Part shown: positions 14,595 through 23,700 of the stretch, piece after piece | How the letters are laid out: every line of letters starts with the position of its first letter | How positions within the stretch are numbered: position 1 is the stretch's first letter | NCBI GenBank assembly: GCA_041946865.1 | Contig: JBHGBF010000022.1 | Span: forward strand, 1-38,629 | DNA from: RPQK01 sp041946865 | GTDB taxonomy: Bacteria > Acidobacteriota > UBA6911 > RPQK01 | Reading direction: 5' to 3' | Length of the DNA: 38,629 nt | Notes under the pieces: model-generated | The model's database searches: none | What the model was told of the DNA's origin: nothing | What the model saw: the letters and a program-made list of their open reading frames with translations, nothing else | Position numbers and translations under genes: made by a program

Positions 14595-16049
14595 TCATGC
14601 TCGGAGCTCGAGTTGCTGGACCATCGGGGTGACTTTCGCCGCCTTGGTCGAGAGCGAGCACCGGATCTGCAGGAAGCTGCCCGTTTGCCCCCGAATCTCA
14701 GCGGGCGCCTGATGGGGAGCAGACCAACCTGACCATGTCTCGTCAGGCGTCGGGTTCTTTCCTTGCCGCGTCTGGACCCGCACGGCCGCCAGCGCCTCTC
14801 CTGCCGCGTAACCGACGAGCCCGTAGCGATCGCCGCAAAACCACATGTGATAGGAAGAGCCGTCGCGCAACACTTCCGCGTACTCGACCATGGAATGGTC
14901 CCAGCCGGACGCGGAGGGGCCGAGGACCGGGTTCTGGCTATACCTGTCCCAATGAATCCCGTCCAGGGATTCGGCATAACAGACCCGATACTCGCCCAGT
15001 TTGCAGTCATCATCGAACCCTTTGGCGCTGTACCACATCCGGAAAACGCCGTTTTCATGAAGAACGTGCGGGCGCGCGACCAGAAAAGCTTCGGCCTGCC
15101 GGTACGGATTGAAGGACAACACTGGATTTCCCGGGTGTTTCACCCACTGGTGTCCATCCGCGGATGTGGCCAGGCAGACGCTTCCCAGGTAGGGGACTTG
15201 CGCGATCCCTCCGTACCACATCAGCCAGCGCCCGCCCACGCGAAGGACACTGGCCGTGCTCGTGGCAAAGGCGTCATAGCTGCCGGGGTCTCCGTGAGGA
15301 ATCACCGGCGCTTTCGACGTCCGCCTCCAAGTGAGGCCGGCGTCGTCGCTCTCCGCCAGACCGATCTGGTGGACGACCATCCCCCCTTGTTTTTCGGTCC
15401 GATGGTACCCGACGTAGTACATGTGCCAATGCGACCCCTCGACCGGGACAACTTCGGGGGCGTTGACGCCGCCGGCGTCGAAGGCGCCCGCCGGACCGGC
15501 GCCAAGGACCGGCGCCCCTCCCTTTTTCCAGTCGTACAAGCTGTACGCCTGGGCTGTCGCCAGCCCGATTCCGCCCGGACGCGAGCCGTAGTAAATCCGG
15601 AAGGTCGACCCCGCCTGAACCGCACAGGGCGCGGTCAGGCTGTCCTTGTCCCAACCTGCGGAATCGGGAGTCAAAACAGGGTTGACCGCATGCTTGCGCC
15701 AGGCGAGCGGCCCGGTCCACCGTTCGACCCAATCGAGCCGCCAGGTCCGGTCGCCGTCAGGCAACCGGATCGGAAAAGAGACATAGGTACCCGCCTCCGG
15801 GTAATGGGCTTCGGAAGAAGCTTTGAGGGCCAGCCCTTGACCTTCGTCAGCCCAGACTACGTCTGTGGTGCTCCCCTTTTGAAACTCCTCAAGCGAGCAG
15901 GCGAAAAGAGGCGGGCGCGCTGAAACGAGGCGCGCTTCTCGACAGCCGGCTCGGACCGGCAGGAGCGAGGCTCCGGCAAGCGCCAGGAAGACGCGTCGGC
16001 TGTAAGGAACTGTATTCCTGGGGGGATCGGAAGCGCAAATCCGCAGCAT
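14595..16049 (-). CDS. Tat-exported five-bladed-propeller protein, GH43/GH130-like (paralogue 2)
   Basis: This 484-residue protein starts with a twin-arginine signal (PYSRRVFLALAGASLLPVRA, about residues 15-34). A short beta domain with the DVVWADEGQGLALKASSEA region and WRLDWVERWTG precedes a five-bladed propeller (YYGSRPGGIGLATA, MYYVGYHRTEKQGG, SDDAGLTWRR, LMWYGGIAQVPY, FRMWYSAKGFDDD, YHMWFCGDRYGLVGYA). A C-terminal beta domain has WSGWSAPHQAP and FLQIRCSLSTKAA. The start at 16049 is preferred over the longer open frame to 16277, because it gives a proper Tat signal and because a good promoter (16063-16091) lies inside the longer frame. It is divergent from the paralogue at 16298. A glycan-binding or hydrolytic role outside the cytoplasm is inferred from the fold only. 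Confidence 0.8.
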   Translation of the reverse strand: MLRICASDPPRNTVPYSRRVFLALAGASLLPVRAGCREARLVSARPPLFACSLEEFQKGSTTDVVWADEGQGLALKASSEAHYPEAGTYVSFPIRLPDGDRTWRLDWVERWTGPLAWRKHAVNPVLTPDSAGWDKDSLTAPCAVQAGSTFRIYYGSRPGGIGLATAQAYSLYDWKKGGAPVLGAGPAGAFDAGGVNAPEVVPVEGSHWHMYYVGYHRTEKQGGMVVHQIGLAESDDAGLTWRRTSKAPVIPHGDPGSYDAFATSTASVLRVGGRWLMWYGGIAQVPYLGSVCLATSADGHQWVKHPGNPVLSFNPYRQAEAFLVARPHVLHENGVFRMWYSAKGFDDDCKLGEYRVCYAESLDGIHWDRYSQNPVLGPSASGWDHSMVEYAEVLRDGSSYHMWFCGDRYGLVGYAAGEALAAVRVQTRQGKNPTPDETWSGWSAPHQAPAEIRGQTGSFLQIRCSLSTKAAKVTPMVQQLELRA

Positions 16050-16062
16050 CGGGCTCGCCGGA

Positions 16063-16091
16063 ATGATAAATCCGCAAAGGGCGCGGGTCAA
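16063..16091 (-). promoter_or_regulatory. Promoter giving a nearly leaderless propeller mRNA
   Basis: On the minus strand TTGACC (16086-16091) and TATCAT (16063-16068) are separated by 17 bases. Transcription would begin about six to eight bases before the start codon at 16049, leaving almost no leader, which agrees with the absence of a ribosome binding site there. Confidence 0.6.
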
Positions 16092-16297
16092 CAATGTTTT
16101 AAAATGACGAAGGAGGTTTCCAGCCAGGCGGTACGCTCGGAAGTCTAACAGCCCGACTGACGACTGACAAAAGCAGAAGAAACGGGCGGTGGCGCTTGAA
16201 ATCGTTCGAGGAGGGCGCCACACCGGCCGACTTGCCCGCAATTTTAACTGGATAAAATCCTTTTCCTGATTTAGCATTCAACACGCGGAAAGTTCTT

Positions 16298-17350
16298 ATG
16301 AGTCCGAATCGACTGAGCGCATGGTGGCTGCTGGGGTTTGCGGTATTGATCTTGTGTTGGGTCGACGGCGCCGGCGGGCGCGCGGGCGAAAAGCACCGGG
16401 TGCGATCCTGGGAGTGGAAGAAACTGGCCTCGCCGGTCATTCGCCCCGGTTTCGGCGGCCGTTATGACGGCAAGGTTGCCCGGGCGCCTTACGTCGTCCA
16501 AATCGGAGAGGAATACCGGATGTACTACACGGGCGGGGATGACACCGGTAAGCTTTCGATTTGCATGGCGACCGCGCCGGTTGGGAAGCCGCAGAGTTGG
16601 CGCCCCTGGCCCGGCAACCCGGTCTTCACCCCGGCGGAAGGCGAGGCTTTCGACAACCGCGGAGTCGATTTCCCGAACATCGTTCGCCTGAACGATAACC
16701 TCTGGTACATGTACTATACCGGCTGGGGAACCTGGGCCGAGAAAGGGCGGATTGCCAATCGGACCGGTTTAGCGATCAGCTGGGACGGCGGCCGGACCTG
16801 GACACGAGATGGCCCGGACCCGATTTTGCCGCTCGGGGAGGCCGGTAAGTGGGACTCCGATTTAACGGGGTCCGTTTTCGTTCTCCGCGAAGGGGACCGC
16901 TGGCGCATGTGGTACACGGCCGGCCGTTACGTGAGCGACTCAAGTGCACCCCAGCCGATCGATATCCAGATCGGTCTGGCATCTTCCAGTGATGGTATCC
17001 ACTGGACCAGGCAGCCGGCCCCGGTCCTTCCCACTCGAAAAGGGGACGCGCCGGTTTACGAGTACGTCACCTCCAAGCCCAACCTGCTCGTTGAGGACGG
17101 GACCTACCGTCTTTGGTATAGCCATCGGGGGATTGGGTACCGCATCGGTTACGCTGAGTCGAAGGACGGAATCGCGTGGACCCGGTCTGAGGATCCGGGC
17201 ATAGATGTCAGCCCGGATGGTTGGGATTCCCAGATCGTTGAATATGCTTTCGTGCTTCCTTACAGGAACGGGTATCGGATGTGGTATACCGGCAACGGTT
17301 TCGGTGCAACGGGGATCGGCTTTGCCCAGACTCAAACCGCTGAACCATGA
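16298..17350 (+). CDS. Exported five-bladed-propeller protein, GH43/GH130-like (paralogue 3)
   Basis: This 350-residue protein has a signal peptide (LSAWWLLGFAVLILCWVDGA). The propeller blades show YRMYYTGGDDTGKLSICMAT, LWYMYYTGWGTWAEKGRIAN, SWDGGRTWTRDGPDPILPLG, WRMWYTAGRYVSD, SSDGIHWTRQPAPVLP, YRLWYSHRG and the end YRMWYTGNGFGATGIGFAQ. The closing blade is almost the same as in paralogue 1. GGAAAG lies before the ATG. A weak TTGCCC-15-TAAAAT pair at 16232-16258 could be its promoter. Its stop overlaps the next start as ATGA, so it leads an operon with the aldolase-like, UroD-like and transaldolase genes. This links an exported glycan-type protein to cytoplasmic small-molecule catabolism. 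Substrate and catalysis are unproven. Confidence 0.8.
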   Translation: MSPNRLSAWWLLGFAVLILCWVDGAGGRAGEKHRVRSWEWKKLASPVIRPGFGGRYDGKVARAPYVVQIGEEYRMYYTGGDDTGKLSICMATAPVGKPQSWRPWPGNPVFTPAEGEAFDNRGVDFPNIVRLNDNLWYMYYTGWGTWAEKGRIANRTGLAISWDGGRTWTRDGPDPILPLGEAGKWDSDLTGSVFVLREGDRWRMWYTAGRYVSDSSAPQPIDIQIGLASSSDGIHWTRQPAPVLPTRKGDAPVYEYVTSKPNLLVEDGTYRLWYSHRGIGYRIGYAESKDGIAWTRSEDPGIDVSPDGWDSQIVEYAFVLPYRNGYRMWYTGNGFGATGIGFAQTQTAEP

Positions 17351-18456
17351 AGGGGCCAATGCGCGTGTTTGGAAACGATGACCTGCCGGTTGACAAGAAC
17401 GACCTGCTGACTCCCTGTCTCCTACTCGACATCGACGCCGTCGACCGCAATATTCGGAAGATGGCCGGTTTTTTCGCCAACCGGCCGTGCAAGCTGCGGC
17501 CTCACGTCAAGACGCACAAATCGCCCTGGATCGCGCACAGGCAGGTGCGGGCCGGCGCCGTCGGCATCACCTGCGCCAAGCTCGAGGACGCCCGGTTGTT
17601 TGTCGAAGCCGGCCTCGATCACGTCCTGATCGCCAACGAGGTGGTCGGAGCGCGGAAGATCCGGGAACTGGTCGGACTGGCAAAGCTCGCGGACATCATC
17701 GTCTGTGTCGACCAGTACGAGAATGCGGTGGACCTGTCGGAGGCCGCGGCCCAGCAGGGGATCCGGCTCAAGGTCTTAGTGGAGGTGGATGTGGGCCTCG
17801 GTCGCTGCGGTGTGCCCTCTGGCCAGCCGGCGGTCGACCTGGTGTGTCGGATCGGCCGGCTTCCCGGGCTCTTTTTTCAGGGACTGATGGGCTACGAAGG
17901 GGGTGTCTTCATCGACGACGAAGCCGAGAAGAGGCGTATCGCCTCCGAGCGCGCCAATCTGCTAGTCCGAACGAAGGAGGCTGTCGAAAAGAGCGGCTTT
18001 CCGGTGGGGATCGCGAGCGCCGGGGGAAGCAACACCTACCAGCTGACAGGCCGCGTGCCGGGGATCACCGAAGTGCAGGCTGGCTCGTACGTCACGATGG
18101 ACGACTGGAACCGGCGCTACGGAATCGAGTTTGAACAGGCGATCAGCGTGCTGAGCACGGTCACCAGCAGGCCGGCCTCGGATCGCTTGATCACGGATGC
18201 GGGAATCAAGTCCTTGTCGACCGATCACGGCTTTCCGCGGATCAAGCACGAGGGCCTGGAGTGGGAGGCGGCCAACGAGGAACATGGGCGCCTCCGGGCA
18301 TTGAACGGAAGCATCTCGCTGCAGGTGGGCGAGAAGTTGGAGATCATCCCGAGCCATGGCTGTACGACCATCCCGCTGTTCGCCTCCTACGTCGCTGTCA
18401 GCGGCGGCCGTGTGGTCGGCCTGCTGCCGATCGTTTCTCGAGGCGCGGTTTACTAA
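17347..18456 (+). CDS. D-threonine aldolase-like PLP enzyme (alanine racemase N-terminal fold)
   Basis: This 369-residue cytoplasmic protein matches the fold-type III PLP family that includes low-specificity D-threonine aldolase, D-serine dehydratase (DSD1) and 3-hydroxyaspartate aldolase. The PLP lysine is in RPHVKTHK (Lys55). The TPCLLLDIDAVDRNI start is typical, as are GITCAKLEDARLFVEAG, VEVDVGLGRCGV and SAGGSNTYQLTG. The C-terminal domain has IPSHGCTT, whose His and Cys are in the place of the metal-binding pair of this family. Such enzymes split beta-hydroxy-D-amino acids to glycine and an aldehyde, or deaminate D-serine. The ATG overlaps the stop of the propeller gene by four bases, which supports this start and translational coupling; an in-frame ATG at 17359 is an alternative. 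The UroD-like gene follows 11 bases later. Confidence 0.88.
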   Translation: MKGPMRVFGNDDLPVDKNDLLTPCLLLDIDAVDRNIRKMAGFFANRPCKLRPHVKTHKSPWIAHRQVRAGAVGITCAKLEDARLFVEAGLDHVLIANEVVGARKIRELVGLAKLADIIVCVDQYENAVDLSEAAAQQGIRLKVLVEVDVGLGRCGVPSGQPAVDLVCRIGRLPGLFFQGLMGYEGGVFIDDEAEKRRIASERANLLVRTKEAVEKSGFPVGIASAGGSNTYQLTGRVPGITEVQAGSYVTMDDWNRRYGIEFEQAISVLSTVTSRPASDRLITDAGIKSLSTDHGFPRIKHEGLEWEAANEEHGRLRALNGSISLQVGEKLEIIPSHGCTTIPLFASYVAVSGGRVVGLLPIVSRGAVY

Positions 18457-18467
18457 GAGGTCAAGCC

Positions 18468-19511
18468 ATGACAGAGAACGGACCCGACTTCCAGCGACTC
18501 CGTTGCGCTCTCTACCGTGGAGAGCCGGATCGTGTACCCCTGGCTGAGATCACGATTGACGAGGGGGCGAAAGAAGCCTTTCTCGGCAAGCCGGTCAACG
18601 ACTTGAAAACCGACGTCGAATTTTACGTGCGTGCCGGCTACGATTTCATGACGCTCGGCCGGCGGATCGCTGGTTTCCCTCCCATCTGGGATGCGGCCAG
18701 GAGAGATAACTATTACTCGGTTCAACGGCAGGTCGGACACGGCATGAGCGAGGGAGTGATTCAAGACTGGGCCGACTTCAGGGACTACCCGTGGCCCGGC
18801 CCATCCGCCCTCGACTGTCGAATCCTGGATCAGGCCGAGGGTCTCCTCCCGCCCGGCATGAAAGTCATCCGTTACATGGGCCCGGTTTTCCAGATGACCT
18901 GGATGCTGATGGGCTTCAACGCCTTCTGCTACAAGCTGGCTGACGATCCGGCGCTCGTGAAGGCGGTCTTCGAGAGAATCTTCGAGGTGGTATACGCCGA
19001 ATTCGAGGATGCCCTCCAGCGGGAAATTGTGGGCGCTGTCTGGTATGGCGACGACATTGCTATCAAGGACCGCCTGATGGTGTCGCCCGATTTCCTGCGC
19101 GAGGTCTTCTTCCCGAAGCTCCGCCTCCTCGGAGAAGGTTGCCGGCGGCGCGGCATTCCGCTCCTCTACCACACGGACGGCAATGTCAGCATGGTCTTCG
19201 ATGACATCATCAGCGCCGGGGTTGACGCGTTGCATCCGATTGATCCGCTGGGAATGGATATCTATGAAGTGCGCAAGCAGTTGGCGGGCAAGCTCGCCAT
19301 TATCGGCAACGTGGATGTCGACCTCCTGCTGCATGGAACGCCCGAGCAGGTCGCAGAGGACACCAGGAGGCATCTTCGCGAACTGGCGCCTGGTGGGGGG
19401 TACATCATGGGATCCAGTAACAGCATTCCCCGAACGGTGAAGCCTGAAAACTACCGGGCGATGCTGGAGACTACGCTCCAGTGGGGCGCATATCCGATTT
19501 CGGTGCCTTGA
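18468..19511 (+). CDS. Uroporphyrinogen decarboxylase-like (UroD) family protein, non-haem type
   Basis: This 347-residue cytoplasmic protein has the UroD TIM-barrel layout but lacks haem-pathway signatures. It begins FQRLRCALYRGEPDRVP, has a central WYGDDIAIKDRLMVSPDFLR segment and LLYHTDGNVSMVFDDIISAG around residues 232-251. In the cobamide-dependent methyltransferases of this fold (MtaA, CmuA types) the equivalent motif is His-x-Cys and holds zinc; here it reads His235-Thr-Asp237-Gly. This makes a zinc-thiolate methyltransferase unlikely, though a lyase or another transfer reaction remains possible. The start at 18468 is chosen because AAGAGG lies seven bases upstream; the frame is open further into the preceding gene. 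It sits 11 bases after the aldolase-like gene and 50 before the transaldolase, so it belongs to the same operon. The reaction is unknown. Confidence 0.85.
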   Translation: MTENGPDFQRLRCALYRGEPDRVPLAEITIDEGAKEAFLGKPVNDLKTDVEFYVRAGYDFMTLGRRIAGFPPIWDAARRDNYYSVQRQVGHGMSEGVIQDWADFRDYPWPGPSALDCRILDQAEGLLPPGMKVIRYMGPVFQMTWMLMGFNAFCYKLADDPALVKAVFERIFEVVYAEFEDALQREIVGAVWYGDDIAIKDRLMVSPDFLREVFFPKLRLLGEGCRRRGIPLLYHTDGNVSMVFDDIISAGVDALHPIDPLGMDIYEVRKQLAGKLAIIGNVDVDLLLHGTPEQVAEDTRRHLRELAPGGGYIMGSSNSIPRTVKPENYRAMLETTLQWGAYPISVP

Positions 19512-19561
19512 CCCCCCATCAGCCCCGGGCAAGAACAAATGAACTCTAAGGGAGAACGGAC

Positions 19562-20605
19562 ATGAACGGTTATTTCCATCGCGTGACCGAGCAGACACCG
19601 ACCCGGCTGTGGGTTAATAATCCGACTGCCGCAGACGCCGACGCGGCCATTCGGGCGGGCGCCGTCAGTTGCACCACCAACCCGACTTTCTCTGCAGTTA
19701 TGCTTCGGTCAGAGTCGGAGCGGCCGCGAACACTCGCGCTGATTGACAGCGTTCTCAGCCGCACGGCCGATGACCACGAGGCGGCCGACCTGGTCCAACA
19801 GGCTTTGGTAAAGGGGGTGATGGAGAAGTTTCTCCCCCTGCATCAAAACCGGCCGGGGATCGAAGGCTTCGTTTCGATCCAAGGCAATCCTCACCGAGAC
19901 GAGAATCCCGGTCACATCGTCGGGGAGGCTCTGCGGTACCGGGAATTGGGAGAGAATTTCATCGCCAAGATCCCCATCACTCGAGCCGGACTCGATGCGA
20001 TCGAAATCCTCATCGGTGAAGGCATCCCTATTATTGCGACGGAGGTCTTCGCGATCTCTCAGATGATCGAGACGTGCGAGCTGTATCGGCGGGTTTCGGA
20101 AAGGACCGGATGCAAGCCTCCCTTCTACGTCACTCATATCTCCGGGATCTATGACGAGTATCTGATGAAGGTGGGGCGTGAAACAGGGTCCAACGTCCCT
20201 CCGCAACTTCTTCAACAGGCGGGATGCACGATTGCGCGCAGGCAATACCGGCTGATGCGGGAACGCAACTACCCCGGCATCCTGCTAGGGGGTGGCGCCC
20301 GCGGGACACATCACTTTACCGAGTTGGTTGGAGGAGAGGTGCACGTGACTTTGAACTGGAGCACCATCAAGGAGATCCTCGAAGCCGACTGTGCGGTGGT
20401 CTCTCGGATCGAGCACCAGGCGGAAGAGGCGGTCATTGAAGCTCTGACGGCCGAGCTCTCTGATTTTCGCAAAGCGTTTGTGGACGACGGTCTTGCCGTC
20501 GACGAATTCGCCGGCTTCGGCCCTCTTCAGTACTTCCGGGGGATGTTCATCAAGGGATGGGACACGTTACTGGCGACAATCAAGGAAAGACGAACAAAAG
20601 GGTGA
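19562..20605 (+). CDS. Transaldolase family protein
   Basis: This 347-residue protein fits the transaldolase (class I aldolase) family. It has the N-terminal LWVNNPTAADADAAIRAGAV and SCTTNPTFSAV motifs. The Schiff-base lysine lies in ENFIAKIPITRAGLDAIE (Lys136), and EGIPIIATEVFAISQ follows in the next strand. It is longer than the small fructose-6-phosphate aldolase type and has the insertions of an atypical subgroup. Transaldolases move a dihydroxyacetone unit between sugar phosphates or split small ketose phosphates. The start has a GGGAGAA site. It closes the operon of propeller, aldolase-like and UroD-like genes. A long hairpin about 55 bases downstream would end the transcript. In this setting it may act on a pathway intermediate rather than on the pentose phosphate route, which is an inference. 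Confidence 0.88.
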   Translation: MNGYFHRVTEQTPTRLWVNNPTAADADAAIRAGAVSCTTNPTFSAVMLRSESERPRTLALIDSVLSRTADDHEAADLVQQALVKGVMEKFLPLHQNRPGIEGFVSIQGNPHRDENPGHIVGEALRYRELGENFIAKIPITRAGLDAIEILIGEGIPIIATEVFAISQMIETCELYRRVSERTGCKPPFYVTHISGIYDEYLMKVGRETGSNVPPQLLQQAGCTIARRQYRLMRERNYPGILLGGGARGTHHFTELVGGEVHVTLNWSTIKEILEADCAVVSRIEHQAEEAVIEALTAELSDFRKAFVDDGLAVDEFAGFGPLQYFRGMFIKGWDTLLATIKERRTKG

Positions 20606-20660
20606 TCCGGAGATGAAAATCGGCCGCACGGTTCTGTCTCTATCGGCCGTTAAAAAAGGT

Positions 20661-20709
20661 GCCTGGAGCTTCCGCCTTTAGGCGTCACCTAAAGGCGGAA
20701 GCTTCAGGC
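20661..20709 (+). terminator. Long hairpin closing the transaldolase operon
   Basis: A 22-base arm at 20661-20682 pairs with 20688-20709 with a single mismatch around the loop CGTCA. No T-run follows, so it may be a REP-like hairpin as well as a terminator. A weaker sequence of the same style (CCGCCTT, then GGCGGAAGCC) lies at 30714-30743 upstream of receptor 2. Confidence 0.6.
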
Positions 20710-20752
20710 AAAGCGGTAGAAACCGAGGGGCCGAGAAAGGTGTTGACCCAAA

Positions 20753-23700
20753 GTGAAAATGTCCCGTTTTGCCGGCTTCATTCTTCTCGCGACGTCGCTT
20801 TCCTCCACCCTGCGGTCTGAAGCCTGGCGACTGGAGAATGAGAAGCTGGCCCTGTCGATCGATCCCAAGCGGTGCTCTATTACCGAGCTTCTGAACAAGC
20901 TGACCGGTGAGCGGTTCCAGGTCCGGGACCAGGGGTTTTCGATCGAGGTCGGGACGGGCTCACAAATTGCCTCGATCGGCGTCCTCACTCCCCAGAACTG
21001 CGATTTGGAAGGTGCAGACCGAACCTCGCCCCATCAGATCTCTTTTCTCTTGAGGCACGGTCTCGTGCGCCTCAAGTTCGCTTACCAGCTGGACCCAGGG
21101 GACCATTTCGCCGTCAGGACCGTGGAGGCGACGTACGAGGGCCATCAACCTTTCAATGTCCACCGGCTGATCCTCTTCGATTGGGCGCTCGAGCCAAAGC
21201 CGGAGAAAGCCATCCATTACTGGGGCGGAACGGGGTGGCATTCGCTCGACACCGGCCGCGAATGGGTCTGGGACCCCGAGGCCCAGGCGCGGGGACGGGA
21301 TTGGGTCCAGCTTCCCTGCATCCAGCATCAAAGGGGTGAAAATTCGATCGCCTGTTTCCTGAGATCCAAGCGAGGCGGGGTTTTCCTGGGCATCTCTTGC
21401 GATTTCTTCACAATGGAGGAGCGGGGCGAGACCCACCGTCTCGCTTACTGGCCAGGCTTTATCCTCCCTCCATCCCGGACTTTTCAGAGTGAAAAGGGAA
21501 TCGTCGGGGTGTATTCGCAAAAGGGCGAACTGAAGAAAAGCGGCTATGGCGTGTCGGATCTCGGCGACTTTCTCTTCCCCCAAATCGCGTTCGCCTCGCT
21601 CGATCGCGGCGAAGTCGAGGCGGTCTCCGAGTGTGTCAAAAAGTACGTGCGGCCGAGTCCTTATCAGAACTGGGTTAATACGTGGACGCTTGGAATGCCT
21701 TGGGATCTCACAGATGCAAGAGCGATCGACGAGGCGCGGGCGGCCATAGACACCCTCACCGCGCTCAAGTCGACTCGGGCGCTCCCGATTCAGCCGCCTT
21801 GGCTCGGTCTTTACCGCCAATTCCCGGTTTCCGGGACAAACACAAGCCTGAAGGTTTCGCCGGGGGTGAAGCAGATCCTAACCTACATGAAATCCAAGGG
21901 AATCCGCCCTCTCGGAGTCATTCATCCGGGAACAAACTTCCCGGACAACCGCACACCCGGGTTTGTGGATAAGCCGGAATGGTGCGTTTTGGGGGCTGAC
22001 GGGAAAAGAGATCTGAGGAATATCGCTTTGTCGCGCCAGTACATGGACTTCCTCTGGCAAGCGATGCATCAGCTCACGTCCGAACACGATCTGGGTGGGT
22101 GGCTTTACGACATACTGTTCTTTCACAAGGACTACGACACGTCTCACGGCTACCTTCCGGGTGTCGCCTCGCTTTATCCCCAATGGCGCAACATGCTCGA
22201 CCTGAACCTGAAACTGCATCAGGTCTTTCCTGACCTCTTCCTGGGAGGCTGGGTGGGATGGATCGAGCACGGACCGTGGTTCCACCAGGGCCTGGCGGTC
22301 GCCCACAACGGACACGACCATTTCATCGACTTGCACGTCAATTTCCACTCCTTCCGTCCCGACCACATGGTCGCCAACAATATCCGGTTGAGCAACTACT
22401 TCAGCAGGACGAGCCGGATGGTCCCAGCCTACGTGTCGAACACCACGGTCGGCCACTACAAGTTCGATATTCCCGCCTGGGATCGCCTCGGCTACCAATA
22501 TTCGCTGCTCTCCAACATCGCCACCTCCCGGGCGCCCGGGCACCTCACGATCATTCCGGACGAAAGGGCCGGCGAGACTTTCCTGCCCGAGGAGCGAGAA
22601 TTCATTGACAAGTGGTTGACCTGGGCCAGGGAACACGAGGATTACTACGAGCTCGACACTGTCCTTTTTGGCGCGCCTTCCCCGGAAGGCGTCGATGGTT
22701 ATGCCTACTGCAAGCCTTCGGACGGCATCCTCTTTATCTGCAACAGCAGCAACACTTCAGAGTCCGTTTCCGTGCGGCTCGACGATTCGATTCGCCTGAC
22801 CGACGGCGGCCCTTTTGTGATCCGGGAGCGATATCCTCAGGATCGCTACCGGATCGGTCCTGACGCGGGACTCTTCGCGCGGGGCTCGAGTTTGGCCGTG
22901 CGCGTGCCGGGTCAGACGGTCATGGTCTTCGAGATCCGCAAGTACCGGCCCGGGGAACACCTGCTCTTAGGCACATCCGGCCGCATCGATCGGAGCGACG
23001 ACGGGATTGTGCGGCTGGCGTGTGTGACAGGTGAAGCGGGCCGCGATGCCTGGCTGGGCATCGCCGGTTGGGCCGAACCAATCCGGGAGATTTACGTTAA
23101 CGGGGTGAAAACGCCGTTCTCCTTCAGGCGGGGACTGGCGCTTGCACACCTGCGTTTTGACGGGGAGGCGCTTGAGCCCGAGCTGCGCTGGAAGACCAAA
23201 CGCCAGGCTGACCAGTTGAGTCTGTCGACCGATTTCTACTTGCCGTCCGGTCTCCGGCGGGTGCTGGACGAGCAGCGCTATCCGCTCCCGGAGAAAATGC
23301 GGTCTCGGGAAGCACGCAAAGACTACCCGTGGTTGGACACTTCCCGCTTGATGGTTTCGGTACCCTTTCGGCATCCTGCGGCGCTGCTGGTCGAAGATGT
23401 CTTCTCTCAGGCGGACCTGACGTTCTCGAAGGCCGGTATGTCCTCGTTTCCCGTTACAAAAGTCCAGCCAGGGGATTGGGTCGAGTTGAAGTGGTCCGAA
23501 CCGCAAACCATCCAGTCAGTCGAGATAAAAGGCGTCGCCATCAAGCAGGTGACTGTCCAAAAACCAAACGCCGGAGGGTGGGAGCAGGTTGGACGCGCCC
23601 CCGGAAATGCGCTCAATATCCTGTCCGCCCGCTTCGAGGCCCCTCTTCGGACCTCAGCGCTTCGAATCGTGATCGATCAGTCTGGCGGACGGGATGCGGG

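Noticed and set aside
16050..16277. A longer start for the Tat-exported propeller
   Set aside because: The extension would bury the Tat signal and contains the gene's own promoter.
18453..19598. A 381-codon minus-strand frame opposite the UroD-like gene
   Set aside because: It is antisense to a gene with clear family motifs and good ribosome site, with shadow-type composition.
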